NCBI GenBank assembly: GCA_963971425.1
Contig: OZ020517.1
Coordinates: 13,890,501 to 13,954,500 of the forward strand
Origin: Bryoerythrophyllum caledonicum
Taxonomy: Eukaryota > Streptophyta > Bryopsida > Pottiales > Pottiaceae
Direction of reading: 5' to 3'
DNA length: 64,000 nt
The translations under genes and the position numbers were made by a program. Below, in pieces: positions 11,900 through 22,700 of the stretch. Every line of letters starts with the position of its first letter. Position 1 is the first letter of the stretch. Below the pieces are notes generated by a model that was given only the letters and a program-made list of their open reading frames with translations, ran no database searches and had not been told where the DNA came from.

Positions 11900-12863
11900 C
11901 AAGAGATGTGAATTGGAATAGTTGGGAATGGGAGGATAAGGAGATGACGTTGAGGATTAGGCGAGGAGAATAAGTGCATGGCGGCTGGTAGGCTGTTGAT
12001 TGTGGGCCAACACTATTTATCAACTTGTTAACAAATTTTTGTGCTAGGGTAGGTGGTTGCTTGGGGGCTACTACTAAGGGTACTAGGGTAGGTGGACGAT
12101 TGAGGGATAATATTCATTACAATGGCGGCTAACAGTAATTGCTAACTTCTTAACAAATAATGTACTAGGGTAACTACACTATTTGTACCATAATACTAAA
12201 AGCCATCTTTAGTGCAGTGAAATTGTGATTTCTAAAAGCTTGTAGCATGTAGGGTTGTAAATAGACTACCTCCGAAATAGTGACTAGAGTGATAAGTAAA
12301 TAGTTTGAAGAAACTAAACTGTTTCCAATTACTTATAAGAACCACTTCAATAACCTCAAACTCTGATGATCGAAATAGGTGTTTTTGATATAATTTACTC
12401 AAGCAAACATGTATTCCCCTTTGGACAAATGTTTCAAAGGATCACCAACGTTTTATGCATTGTTATCTCGTATTCATGTTTGACGTCTCTTTCCCAAGCA
12501 AATGAAATAATATGAAAAAAAAGTGCGTCAGTTTTTGATGATGTTCAGGAGGAATCAGTAGACACCTTTCCAGGGCTGTCCATAATATTACAATTGTGAA
12601 ATCTGGAAATCAACATCAAGTTATGTTGTTTCAGAATTGAACACACATGATAAAAAAACAAACTAACGCACGTCAACCGAGAGACATCAAAGATATGAAA
12701 TGCTGATTATGTTGTGAGTTTAGGACTCACAGTGGTCGTTTATGAACGAAAGAAAAGAAACACGATTTGCAATCACATTCAGTAGGCATCGGAAGACACC
12801 TTTCAGAGCACGTCCACGAGGAAGCTCAGATTATCACTGTAGGTTCTGAAAAAAACATCAGAC
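11900..12863. other. intergenic DNA before the fragment-capture locus
   Basis: No gene is recognised. Two loosely similar segments (about 12550-12575 and 12770-12810, both with AGACACCTTTC) suggest an old local duplication. Confidence 0.3.
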
Positions 12864-13049
12864 TGTGCAATTCACAATGGGACATTAAGAAAATGAGACT
12901 AGCATATCAGAGCAATGACAAGAGTACATACTGTAGGTTAGAATTCACACCCTCGTTACACAGAGGGCATATCAATAATGGAATAGTAACTAGAAAGAGA
13001 AAATCAAACCCATGTATATTAACGTTCTACAATTATATGTTCAGTGGAC
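12864..13049 (+). repeat. 186-bp direct repeat, copy A
   Basis: This segment (from TGTGCAATTCACAATGGG to TTCAGTGGAC) is repeated in the same orientation at 13759-13944, about 96 percent identical by eye (around eight substitutions). The pair brackets the ARABIDILLO exon fragment. The left junction with the fragment shares the hexamer GTGGAC, which is present both in the repeat end and in the parent gene. Confidence 0.9.
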
Positions 13050-13754
13050 AGGGATGCCATTCAGGCCTTGTTCCAGCATTGTAAAGGCCTTACTGAGCTC
13101 GGCTTCCTCGACAGTCATGCCATTGACGAGGGAGCATTCGGGTCTGCCACCAGCCTTCGGTTTTTGTCTGTTGCAGGATGCAGGTGTATAGCGTGGAACA
13201 CAGCAGCTCATTCTTGGAGCAAATTGCCGAACCTGGCTGGTCTGGATGTTTCCCGCACAGATATATCTCCAAGTGCGCTTACGCAGTTGCTAACTGCTCC
13301 CGAGCTGAAGGTGGTGTGCGCATTGAACTGTCCTGCTCTTGAGGAAGGTGGCAATCCCAAGCCCTCGTCGTCGTCAAAGACGACAGTCTTGCTCGCGCGG
13401 TTTACAGATCTCATCGAAGGCTTGGAGGTTTTACTATGCCCAAGGAATTCAAACGGTGCCTCTTCGTCGGGAAGATCAGGCTTTGGCAATCGCACTCGTC
13501 TTGACCTGGAAATTGCGGAGTGGACCGAGTGGATGTTATCTCATGCGCTTTTGAAAATTGCAGAGTAATGCACCAAGTTTGGACAGATTCTGGCTCAGGC
13601 AGGGCACTGGTATGATGCTTCGACTAGTTCAAAGTGCTCAGGAGGATGTACAGGAAAGAGCCGCCACTGCTTTGGCTACCTTTGTGGTTGTCGATGATGA
13701 AAACGCCACTGTCGACTCTGCAAGGGCGGAAGCTGTGATGAACGGTGGTGGTAT
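13044..13754 (+). pseudogene. ARABIDILLO exon-1 fragment (711 bp)
   Basis: This is a near-identical copy of the parent gene segment 20404-21116. By eye there are three substitutions and one 2-bp deletion over 711 bp. The deletion turns the parent GCAGAGAGTAATG into GCAGAGTAATG and creates an immediate TAA stop, so the copy cannot continue the frame. It covers the leucine-rich part and the start of the armadillo part. It lacks the F-box, all introns (the source lies entirely in exon 1) and the downstream exons. It has no own promoter or start. It lies in the same orientation as the parent, about 7 kb upstream of it. The high identity means it is recent or kept uniform by gene conversion. Confidence 0.95.
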
Positions 13755-13758
13755 AGAG

Positions 13759-13944
13759 TGTACGATTCACAATGGGACATTAAGAAAATGAGACTAGCAT
13801 ATCAGAGCAGTGACAAGAGTACATACTGTAGGTTAGAATTCACACTCTCGTTACATAGAGGGCATATCAATAATACAATAGTAACTAGAAAGAGAAAATC
13901 AAACCCATGTATATTAACGTTATACAATTATATGTTCAGTGGAC
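13759..13944 (+). repeat. 186-bp direct repeat, copy A'
   Basis: Right-hand partner of the repeat at 12864-13049. It begins TGTACGATTCACAATGGG and ends TTCAGTGGAC, after which it continues into the presumed 3' region of UBL5 copy 1. It is more diverged from its partner than the enclosed ARABIDILLO fragment is from its parent. Confidence 0.9.
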
Positions 13945-14082
13945 TAAAATCCAGAAACTCTAAAAACTACCAGCCAAACTCCGTGCACATAAATCTCTAT
14001 GAAATACAGAGTCAGATGTTATCAAATAAAGCTCGCCAGGCAGAGTGAAAAAAAGACTTTTCACCTCTTCTATCGAACCCTC

Positions 14083-14304
14083 TTAGTTGTAGTAGAGCTC
14101 CAGGCCCATGCCGTCGTGGATCTCGTAGTCTCCGAGCGTGATGTGGTCCTTGTAAATGGTGTACCACTTCTGAATCCGGATCTTCTCGGGCCGCGTCCCG
14201 GTCTGTGCGGCCACCAGCTTCTTCAGGTCGCCGATGGTGTCATCCTGGTTGCACTTGACGCGCACCTTCTTCCCGAGCCGGTCGTTCAGCACCACCTCAA
14301 TCAT
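14083..14304 (-). CDS. UBL5: ubiquitin-like protein 5 (UBL5/HUB1), copy 1
   Basis: The gene encodes 73 residues, the exact length of the family, from [13 protein letters not shown] to the C-terminal LELYYN. UBL5/Hub1 is a ubiquitin-fold protein that ends in a double tyrosine instead of diglycine. It binds spliceosomal partners non-covalently and affects pre-mRNA splicing. Family hallmarks seen are [21 protein letters not shown] and the terminal YY. The coding part is one exon. A likely 5' UTR intron is suggested by an acceptor (TTTCAG|GTTAGTGG) just upstream of the ATG and a donor (TTCAAG|GTCAGT) near 14515. A telo-box (AAACCCTA, 14436-14443) lies upstream. A second copy at 39475-39696 differs at three residues. 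Both look functional. Confidence 0.95.
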   Translation of the reverse strand: MIEVVLNDRLGKKVRVKCNQDDTIGDLKKLVAAQTGTRPEKIRIQKWYTIYKDHITLGDYEIHDGMGLELYYN

Positions 14305-14435
14305 GGTTCCTGCCGCTTGCTCCCACTAACCTGAAATCAATACACGCCTCAACAACAGTAGCACAATTCCTAGAGAAAACGCACTACAATCTCATCAAAC
14401 CCTGGCTTATAAAGTCCCGAGAAACTGGAACCCTG

Positions 14436-14443
14436 AAACCCTA
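14436..14443 (+). promoter_or_regulatory. telo-box AAACCCTA upstream of UBL5 copy 1
   Basis: AAACCCTA lies about 130 bp upstream of the UBL5 start codon. Telo-boxes are known plant promoter elements of translation and growth genes. Similar motifs precede UBL5 copy 2, SerRS, RPS15 and RPS9 in this window. Function here is inferred. Confidence 0.4.
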
Positions 14444-14641
14444 GCGTGACCAAAAAGCCATGAAAAAGAACAAATTTGTGCCGAATTTCGGGAGGAAGGA
14501 AGTTGATACTGACCTTGAAGGATGGTCGGACAGTTGCCGGAGCGCAGATGTCGCCGCGATGGAAGTCGAGAGGAGAGAGAACCCTAATTGAGGGAAAACA
14601 GAGCAATGAAGAAACTGTCTGAGACGGGGAGGTTTCTAGCG

Positions 14642-14765
14642 GATCCCTGTATTTGTGAGGTACGAGCGTTCTGCGCAGGAGCTGCCCAGAGTCTCTGACC
14701 TGCCCGTCGGAGCCCAAGCCAAGTTTCTGAAGTCCCCCGGCCGCCCTCCGAAGTCCCCTCGTTTC
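14642..14765 (+). repeat. 124-bp inverted repeat, arm 1
   Basis: GATCCCTGTATTTGTGAGG to CCCCTCGTTTC is repeated in inverse orientation at 16521-16644, with only a few mismatches by eye. The interval holds the pseudouridine-synthase relic. This arm lies upstream of UBL5 copy 1. Confidence 0.9.
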
Positions 14766-14769
14766 CCCT

Positions 14770-15580
14770 CCGAAGTTCGCCGTTCCCCACAATGATCGTT
14801 CTCCTGCAGCTTAGGGTTTGGAGCCGGCTCTTATCTGTCGTCGCCATGGACCTCCATCGCCGAGTGCACTTGAGCTCTGTGCATCCTCGCCGACGCGCCA
14901 TCTCATCGCTCCCCGCCTGCTTGTTCGCCGCCGCCTCCTCACTCGCCGCTGCCTCGAGGTCGAAGTGCTTGAAGTCGAGGTGCTTGAAGTCAAGCTCTTT
15001 CTTGTCAAACAAGTGCTGCGGGTGTCCCAGCTCCCGGCGATGAGTCTATAGTTTCAGCCACTGGGCATGCCTTACACAACGAAACTGAAATTATCTAGGC
15101 TGTGACCACTGCTACTGAATTCTCTGAAAACCATAAGTGGAGTTGTTTTTGCAAGCTTTGAAGTTCTCTTGTGTGGCATCCACCTGTTATCACACGAGAA
15201 CCAATTTCTCGATAGAAATATTCCCGTATTCCCGTTTTCAGTGTATCGCTCATGAGTATTTTTGTTGTTTCTCGGTCTTCAAGGAGCTCATGGTGTTTAC
15301 GTGAGCTTCGCCGAGATTTTACTACAAGGAATTTATGTTAAGGAAAGAGGAATTTGAAAGTTTTGAAACTATGTTGGTTTTCAGGTGTCATAGGCCTAGT
15401 ACTGAGCTTGCTCTGCATTGAAGAAAGACATGGTTTTAATAAACGATGAGAACAATCTGTACAAGTCACGTATCTGAGAATACTATACAAAGTTAAAATC
15501 ATGTACACCAAATTGTCAAGCACCATCATAAATAATACATGTGATAAAACCAGCTGTCATCTCGGCCAGAGGAGCTCCCT
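14770..15580. other. unassigned GC-rich then AT-rich DNA
   Basis: Several overlapping open frames occur on both strands between 14770 and 15050. They come from trinucleotide-like GC repeats (for example AAGTGCTTGAAGTCGAGG repeated at about 14965-15000) and none has a recognisable domain. The rest appears noncoding. Confidence 0.3.
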
Positions 15581-15586
15581 CCCGTT

Positions 15587-16335
15587 TCACTTCTTCCACC
15601 TTGGCTCCCTCGGGATCATCTTCGGAAACAGGCTGCGAGCCTTGGCAACAAGAACACAAGCACCTTGAATTACTTCGAATGAATCAAGAACGTCACTGAA
15701 ATGACCAAATCCATACAATTGCTGATGTATACTTGACTCCCAATACCGTCAAATATTGTAACCTGAGTTGGTCCCAACAAACAGGTCACAGCTTTTGAAC
15801 CAAGTCCAGCACCTCACAAATACGGTTCAAGTAGCTGCAACCACAAGTAGAACAAAAAGAGTGATACCTCAGCAGCGCTCATTCGCTCTTCATGCTTAGC
15901 GTTAACAAAATCTCGGGTGCTACTCTGCTTTGAAAAGGGACTTGGCTTTCTGAGCCTTGTTTCTCATCTCCTTCAATTCCTGGTGAAACACCGTGTTCGG
16001 TAGCCTTTCATGGATAGGTGGTTCACCAGTTCTCCAGTTAGGCGTGGAACTCTCTTCAAGCTGAGGTGCAAACTGGGTACTAAAGCAGCTGGCCCGGAGC
16101 GCACCTGGTATCTGTTCTAATACCTTCTCATCGTACGTCACAGACATCCAATAGAGGCCTCGTTAAGGTGCAACCGAAGAAACTTTGGCCAGCTCTTGGC
16201 GGTCGTTGGTCAAGAGAATGGTCTCCACAATGTTGGGAGGCAACCGCCCGTTGCCAATCTCGACCAACAATCCAACCTGCACAACCAAACTCTGCGCTTC
16301 GACTACAGTTCCATCGGAAAAGAACAAGCTTCAAC
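15587..16335 (-). pseudogene. tRNA pseudouridine synthase (TruA/Pus1-type) C-terminal relic
   Basis: On the minus strand the sequence reads VGLLVEIGNGRLPP, then ETILLTNDRQELAKV, then VAP-stop-RGLYWMSVTYDEKVL. This is the layout of the C-terminal catalytic half of TruA-type tRNA pseudouridine synthases (conserved VG-x-L, a helix ending in DR, APA-x-GLYL-x-V-x-Y). A plant-type tail follows, including KEMRNKAQKAKSLFKAE, HEERMSAAE, a likely intron (donor after 15868), and a last exon ending FPKMIPREPRWKK at 15587. Two lesions are seen. An in-frame TAA at 16165-16163 interrupts the motif before GLYW. A 1-bp insertion near 15922 turns KAE-STRDF into a TAG stop. Only the C-terminal part is present. 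Assignment rests on motif recall, not on an alignment. Confidence 0.55.
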
Positions 16336-16520
16336 CACATCCCTGTAGCACTAAATTAGAAACTCGAACGAGGTTCCCGGGTCATACCATGATGAGCGGC
16401 GTGCAGGCGGGCCAACGTCGATGAAGAGCGGCAAAGAGGACGCGACGGGAAGAGACGGAGCACAAAACCCTACCCTGCCCTACCGAGGCTGCGCTCGTAC
16501 CTGAAGAATACAGGGATCCA

Positions 16521-16644
16521 GAAACGAGGGGACTTCGGAGGGCGGCCAGGGGACTTCAGAAACTTGGCTTGAGCTCCGACGGGCAGGTAAGAGACTCTGG
16601 GCAGCTCCTGCGCAGAACGCTCGTACCTCACAAATACAGGGATC
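16521..16644 (-). repeat. 124-bp inverted repeat, arm 2
   Basis: Reverse complement of 14642-14765. Next to it (about 16480-16515) is a shorter related unit with CCTGTATTCTTCAGGTACG on the minus strand, so the arm itself seems to contain an internal partial duplication. Confidence 0.9.
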
Positions 16645-16789
16645 TGTTTCTAGCTGCTTCACGCTTTGGGGATCTCGAATGGGATCTCGGGGGGCCAAGG
16701 AGGGCGTTGGATATCCTTTTGGGGACCTCGAGGGCAGGTCAGGGACCTCGAGTGGTTTGTAGTTGCTTGCGGAGGAAGGTACAAAATGT

Positions 16790-17300
16790 ACAAAAAAAAT
16801 ACAATACGGTTACTTTCAGAATACAACAAATGTATTACAGTTTAGCACGACATACACCTTTGGATTGAAGATTCTTTCATCCAGCATCTTTCATGTGGAG
16901 GTCGTCACATGTAGAATACATTACCATTTTGCAACTTCTGAAACTTGTAGTCGGTGCTATAATAATCTAAATTTGAGATATCATGCGTTATTGGATTGAG
17001 CTCAACACAAAAATATATTTTTGTAAATATTGCATGCATGAATTTTTACACCTTATATGTCACTTATATTGAAAACATGATGAGATTGCAACTCAAATCT
17101 AGGTTCTAGGACCTTTAATGGTTAAAGACAGAAAGAAAACTTTTTGCACCAATGAAATGCATGCATCGCAAGCTTAATCCTCTCCATATTAACCTACTTG
17201 CTAGTCACTTTTGTACATAATAATTTCACAATGGTGAATGTCCAAATATTTTGGAAAAATTCAAGAGATTTGTCCAATTTATACCCATGTAATGTTGAGG
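16790..17300 (+). repeat. dispersed repeat family R, copy 1
   Basis: The region shares many blocks with 40236-40870: GAATACAA, TTAGCACGACATACACCT, TGGAGGTC, TTTTGCAACTTCT, TTGGATTGAGCTCAACAC, and farther on AATTTGTC-type blocks. In the other copy two parts are inversely repeated, which suggests an old foldback transposon. Both copies lie upstream of a UBL5 gene. No coding potential is seen. Confidence 0.55.
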
Positions 17301-17699
17301 TGATACCAATCGTCATTGATTCATTTGTTGGATATAGTTATTACAAATTTTCCATATGAGTTGAGGTCTCTGTAAGAATTGATGATTTTAATAACTGATT
17401 GCAACATGATTCACGTATCATAATATGATGATTTTTAACTTATAGAGCTTTACTGAAAATTTGCAAGAATGTACCGTACATATGATTGAATTACGGAAAA
17501 AATAAATCAGTCTTTTTCAAACTATAAGGGTTTGTAAATATGCATTTTAGAACTTTGTTATAAAACAATTTTAAAATTAAAAAGAAAATGATTTGAGCTT
17601 TTGATGTGAAGATAATCATCTAATATGAAAATCATTCTCACAAGTACGGTTGCATTGGGAAATCGGGTTGTTGACCATAGAATTTGTGTAGAATATCCC

Positions 17700-17836
17700 A
17701 AGAAGGAGACAAAGAACTCCGGTCACCTGTAGTGGCCGGCCTGAATAGAGTGTCAGTTCATTCCACCACTAAGTTGATGCCCATCGGTCAAAAGATTATA
17801 ATATGTAATACCTCCCCCTCTCAAGAGTAGACACTC
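17700..17836 (-). mobile_element. 5'-truncated SINE/LINE 3' tail
   Basis: Minus-strand reading gives CTTAGTGGTGGAATGAACTG, ACTCTATTCAGGCCGGCC and GACCGGAGTTCTTTGTC. These match the 3' part of the SINE at 9.8 kb and of the LINE end at 48.6 kb. The tRNA head is absent, so this is a truncated copy. Confidence 0.75.
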
Positions 17837-17839
17837 TAA

Positions 17840-18700
17840 GTTTTTCTAAAAATAATATTTACTTATCTATGGTGAATATTCCAAGACCTTAAGGATGTTC
17901 CACCAAGTTGTCTCCCAAACCGGAACATCATGCGCAAAAGCTTGAAGATAACCGTCTGGCATCTTCTCCGATGATTTGCCCGCACCCGTAGAAATCAGAC
18001 GTGGCACCTCCGTAGAAAAATCAACGCCCCCAAAACCACCTTCAGTCACCCACGACGTACATCCTCGGAAAAATCACCACCCGCGAAAGATATTCCAGCT
18101 ATCACGGTTTTAGCAGCCAACTCCTCCTTCAAAGATCATCACAATCTTCCTTTCCACTGTCTGTTAATCTGCTAGAATGATATGATTTCCTAGATTATCC
18201 CGGCTTTTGAGTACTCTCAAACATTGAATTTACGGAAAGCATAACTAAGGGTAGATTTAACGCTGTGTAGCGGTTTTGAGTCATCGTCGTGAGATAGGAC
18301 ACAGTCCACTGATGGTCTTGAGCCACTCTGACTTGGAGAAATCAGCATATTTCCTAGATTACTTTCCAAAGATGTCACGGTTTGAAGTACTATTTCGGGG
18401 GACGTACATTTGGAATTGAGAGATCTTGTAATTTCCTAGACATGGCTCTGTGTGGCGGTTTTGAGCCATCGTCTGGAGGCAAGGACACTGGTCTTGACTT
18501 GAAGAGGAGGTAGCTTCTTTACTGGACTTGTTTTTTTGTTCGATTTTTGGTTTGTTGTTGCGGTCCAGTTCGTCGTCCGCCATCGCCATCGGCGTTTGCT
18601 CCGTGCCGTCTCCAATTCCGCGCCAGTCCTCTTTTGGCGCGTTGTTTCTTCGGCAACTTGCATTCATGCGGCGCTCCTGCTGATGATGGCGTGGTTATGG
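17840..18700. other. intergenic DNA, no recognised gene
   Basis: Open frames on both strands around 18360-18820 overlap one another and show no known domain. GAGCCATCGTC/GAGTCATCGTC-type segments recur near 18278-18500, which suggests a small local duplication. No gene is called. Confidence 0.3.
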
Positions 18701-18712
18701 TTGTCACTGAGG

Positions 18713-19293
18713 TGGCTGAGGAGGACCGGCGCCGGGACGGAATTCAGGGTTTGTTAATTGGCTTTGTTGCTCGAGCTCGGCGTCTCATTCGGCTTTCGCG
18801 TTTAGTGATGATGCGGTGATGGCGTGGTGATGGTGTGGTTACGGTTGTTGAGGAGGAAGTGGCTGAGGATCGGCGTCGGGACGGAATTCAGGGTTTGATA
18901 ATTCGGTTTGTTGCTCGAGCTATCGGCCTCAGGTTTCGGTGATGTGTCTCTCGTGGTGATGGTGTGGTTATGGCTGCGAGGAAGTGGCTGAGGATCGGCG
19001 CCGGGACGGAATTCAGGGTTTGAGTTCCTGCTTGGAATTGGCTTTGTTGTGCTCGAGGCCTTCTTCTCTTGTGGCTTCAGGTTTCGATGCTGCGTCTCTC
19101 TTGGTGATGGTGCGGTTATGGTTGCGAGGAAGGGGCTGAGGATCGGCGCCGGTACAGAATTCAGGGTTTGATAAATCGCTTTGTTGCTCGAGGTTCTCCT
19201 ATCATTTGGCTTGAGGTTTCGAGTTTAGTGTTGATGCTGCTCTTGTAGTGGAGGTGGCTGAGGATCAGCGCCGGGCCGGAATTCAGTTTTTGA
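18713..19293 (+). repeat. five tandem ~120-150-bp repeats upstream of ARABIDILLO
   Basis: A core GGCTGAGGATCGGCGCCGGG followed by ACGGAATTCAGGGTTTG recurs five times, starting at about 18713, 18861, 18986, 19134 and 19256. Spacing alternates near 148, 125, 148 and 122 bp. Between cores the units share TTTGTTGCTCGAG, GGTTTCG and GGTGATGGTGTGGTTATGG blocks. The array ends about 440 bp before the start codon, so it lies in the promoter or 5' leader. The cores contain AGGGTTT, half of a telo-box. Confidence 0.9.
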
Positions 19294-19734
19294 GGTAATC
19301 GGTTTTGTTGCGCGAGCACTTCTTTTCACTTGGATTTTTAGGTTTGGAGTTTTGTGTTGGTGTTGGTGTTATTTTGGAGGGGTTGGTGATGAGGAGGTGG
19401 AGGTGGAAGAGAAGTGTAGGAGAAATTGAAGTTTGAGTTGGTTGTTGGAATTGGTCTCTTATTCGTGTGTTGTTCTTGTTTGGGTTCAAATTTGAGTGTA
19501 GTAGTTGCTGTTTCTGTGGAGGTTGGAGGAGTGACGAGGAGGCGGAGGAGTGCAGGAGCTTGAATTCGTGGTTGGAGTTTGCGGTTGGAATCCGAGGAGG
19601 GACCGGAGTTTCGGCTGCTGGAGGGAATTGATTGGATATGAGGGGGCTCAGGGGGCGGGTTGTGTGACGATGGTGAGAATTAGGGTGAAGGAGTGGATCT
19701 GAGGAGAAAGGGAGAGTGTGATGGTGTGTTGGCG

Positions 19735-22700
19735 ATGAAGCGGGGGATTGTAGGAGCTGGGGAGGATATGTCCACCAAGCGGCGGCGGCATGCGGGTGCG
19801 GAGGATGGGGAGCAACAGCCGGTGGTGGTGTACAAGAAGGCGAGAATTACTTCATCGTCGACATCTTCGGCGGCGTCGACTTGCGGTGGTGCGCCGGCGG
19901 TTTGTGCTGCGGAGCCGGCAGCTGTGATTCTGGAAGGGCGGGATGCGCACTGGACGGGGTTGCCGGATGACACTATGCTCGGATTGTTCAATCTCTTGAA
20001 TCACCGGGATAGGGCGAGTTTGGCATCTGTGTGCAAGACATGGCGGGCGCTGGGGAGCTCGGCATCGTTATGGAGTTCGTTGGATCTGCGGGCTCATACG
20101 CTGGATTTGGAGATGGTATCGGCGCTCTCTGGCCGGTGCTCACACTTGCAGAGTCTGAAATTTCGCGGAGGGGCGTTTGCTAGTTCGATTGTGGGGTTGC
20201 AAGCGAGGGAGCTGAGGGAGCTGAGTGGTGACTGTTGCAGCCATCTTTCGGATGCGACACTGTCGATGGTTGTAGCTCGGCATTGCAACCTGGAGAGCTT
20301 GCAGCTAGGTTCGGATTGCGAGAGAGTCACGAGTGAGGCATTGAAGGTAGTGGCAGTTTGTTGCCCTAAGTTGCAACGCCTGTGCATCTCAGGGATTAGG
20401 GACGTGGACAGGGATGCCATTCAGGCCTTGTTCCAGCATTGTAAAGGCCTTACTGAGCTCGGCTTCCTCGACAGTCATGCCATTGACGAGGGAGCATTCG
20501 GGTCTGCCACCAGCCTTCGGTTTTTGTCTGTTGCAGGATGCAGGTGTATAGCGTGGAACACAGCAGCTCATTCTTGGAGCAAATTGCCGAACCTGGCTGG
20601 TCTGGATGTTTCCCGCACAGATATATCTCCAAGTGCGCTTACGCAGTTGCTAACTGCTCCCGAGCTGAAGGTGGTGTGCGCATTGAACTGTCCTGCTCTT
20701 GAGGAAGGTGGCAATCCCAAGCCCTCGTCGTCGTCAAAGACGACAGTCTTGCTCGCGCGGTTTACAGATCTCATCGAAGGCTTGGAGGTTTTACTATGCC
20801 CAAGGAATTCAAAGGGTGCCTCTTCGTCGGGAAGATTAGGCTTTGGCAATCGCACTCGTCTTGACCTGGAAATTGCGGAGTGGACCGAGTGGATGTTATC
20901 TCATGCGCTTTTGAAAATTGCAGAGAGTAATGCACCAAGTTTGGACAGTTTCTGGCTCAGGCAGGGCACTGGTATGATGCTTCGACTAGTTCAAAGTGCT
21001 CAGGAGGATGTACAGGAAAGAGCCGCCACTGCTTTGGCTACCTTTGTGGTTGTCGATGATGAAAACGCCACTGTCGACTCTGCAAGGGCGGAAGCTGTGA
21101 TGAACGGTGGTGGTATTGCTTTGCTTTTAGGACTCGCTAAGTCCTGTCGTGAGGGGGTGCAATCCGAAGCTGCCAAGGTAATATTTGTTCTTTGTGAATA
21201 TTCTGGATTGGGAGTCTGTGATTGTGGTGATTTGCAGAATATTTAGCAGCTTAGAGGTTGCTGTCATAAATATTCCATATGTAATAGGGCATGGGCATGG
21301 GCAATTGATTTAGGAGACAGGCTAATGCTCTTCGATATTTATTTCTGATGCACTCGCCGTGTATGTGTTTCGACATTATTCCAATTATTAACTCTTGTAA
21401 TTAAAATTAAGATTTTACCATGTTCACAATGACTGTTGTGTTGCTAAAGTGGTTGATGTGCTTCTCAGTCTTCAGCATCGTATGTGTAGAATATACTATC
21501 TTCTAATCTCATGTTCTTTTTTAGTTATTTTACTTGCTTAATGATCTTGTAGGCCATCGCAAATTTATCGGTCAACACAGAAGTTGCCAAAAGAGTTGCT
21601 TTGGAAGGGGGAATCTGTATTTTGGCTGCCCTGGCTAGGTCTCCTAATCGGTGGGTTGCTGAGGAAGCAGCGGGGGGCTTATGGAACCTCTCAGTTGGGG
21701 AAGAACACAAGGTAACTTGCCATATCTTCCAATTCTCCTCTGGTTTTTGTTGGGGTGTACATAATATTTGATATAATTATTGTGCAATGAAAGTATTTTG
21801 TAAGCTCGGAATTGCTGAATGAGGCGTCAATAAGCATGCGTTTGAATTCTCTGATCGATGCTACTTGCGGCTATATTTTGCGCACTCATGTGTAAGACTG
21901 TTATGTAAACAGGGCGCCATAGCTGGAGCTGGGGCGATTGAAGCCTTGGTAGATCTGGCATTTAAGTGGTCTGCTGGAGGAGAAGGTGTCTTGGTGAGCA
22001 CCTGCATTACTTATCGGTTGATGTGTATTTTTCATTTGATAAGAACCAAGCGTTGCCCCATTGTGATCCGTATTTTAAGATTCAAAGTTATTGCAAGTGT
22101 GATTTGTTGAGAGTGTGTAAAAAAATTGAATGGAACTTTCTCAGTATATAATAAAAAAAAGATATTAACAAGAGGAAAACTTTATCGTTATGGTAATGGC
22201 GTAGTTTGCTGCAATGATACAGCGATTTTTATGCTTAGCATTTCGTGTAATGTTTTTTTGCGCGGGTGTGGTTGGACGCCATTTTGTTTTTCTTATAAAT
22301 AGATTTTCAAAGAGTTATTTTATCCTTACTAGTCAAATGAACGTAGGATAATTGTGAAAACAGTTGACCTTGATATCGAGCATTTATGTCTGGGTAGCAG
22401 GAGAGAGCAGCAGGTGCGCTGGCCAATCTAGCAGCTGATGATAAGTGTAGCATGGAAGTTGCGACGGCTGGTGGTGTACGGGCTCTTGTTATGCTTGCAC
22501 GCTTTTGCCAACATGAAGGGGTGCAAGAGCAGGTATCAACCCACTTGAACAATCTGGGAACCTCAAGTTGGTCCTGCAAATTCAATTATTTTTCTTATTA
22601 AGTCTAAACCTTGAGTTTTTTGGGGGAAGGGGGGCGCCTAGAATCTGATATGTCTTCTCCATCGTTGTTTTTGTTATATTGCAGGCGGCACGGGCATTGG

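Noticed and set aside
10850-12222. Third CACTA-like element with CACTACACTAAAAGCCATC-type ends
   Set aside because: Both candidate ends face the same way, no matching opposite terminus or 3-bp duplication was found, and the interior is AT minisatellite.
13044-13754. Processed (reverse-transcribed) ARABIDILLO pseudogene
   Set aside because: The copied piece lies wholly inside exon 1, so no spliced junction can be seen. There is no poly-A tail or target duplication of usual size.
14584-15051. Several 65-142-residue frames on both strands
   Set aside because: They overlap one another in GC-rich repetitive DNA. None has a recognisable domain or the expected splice context.
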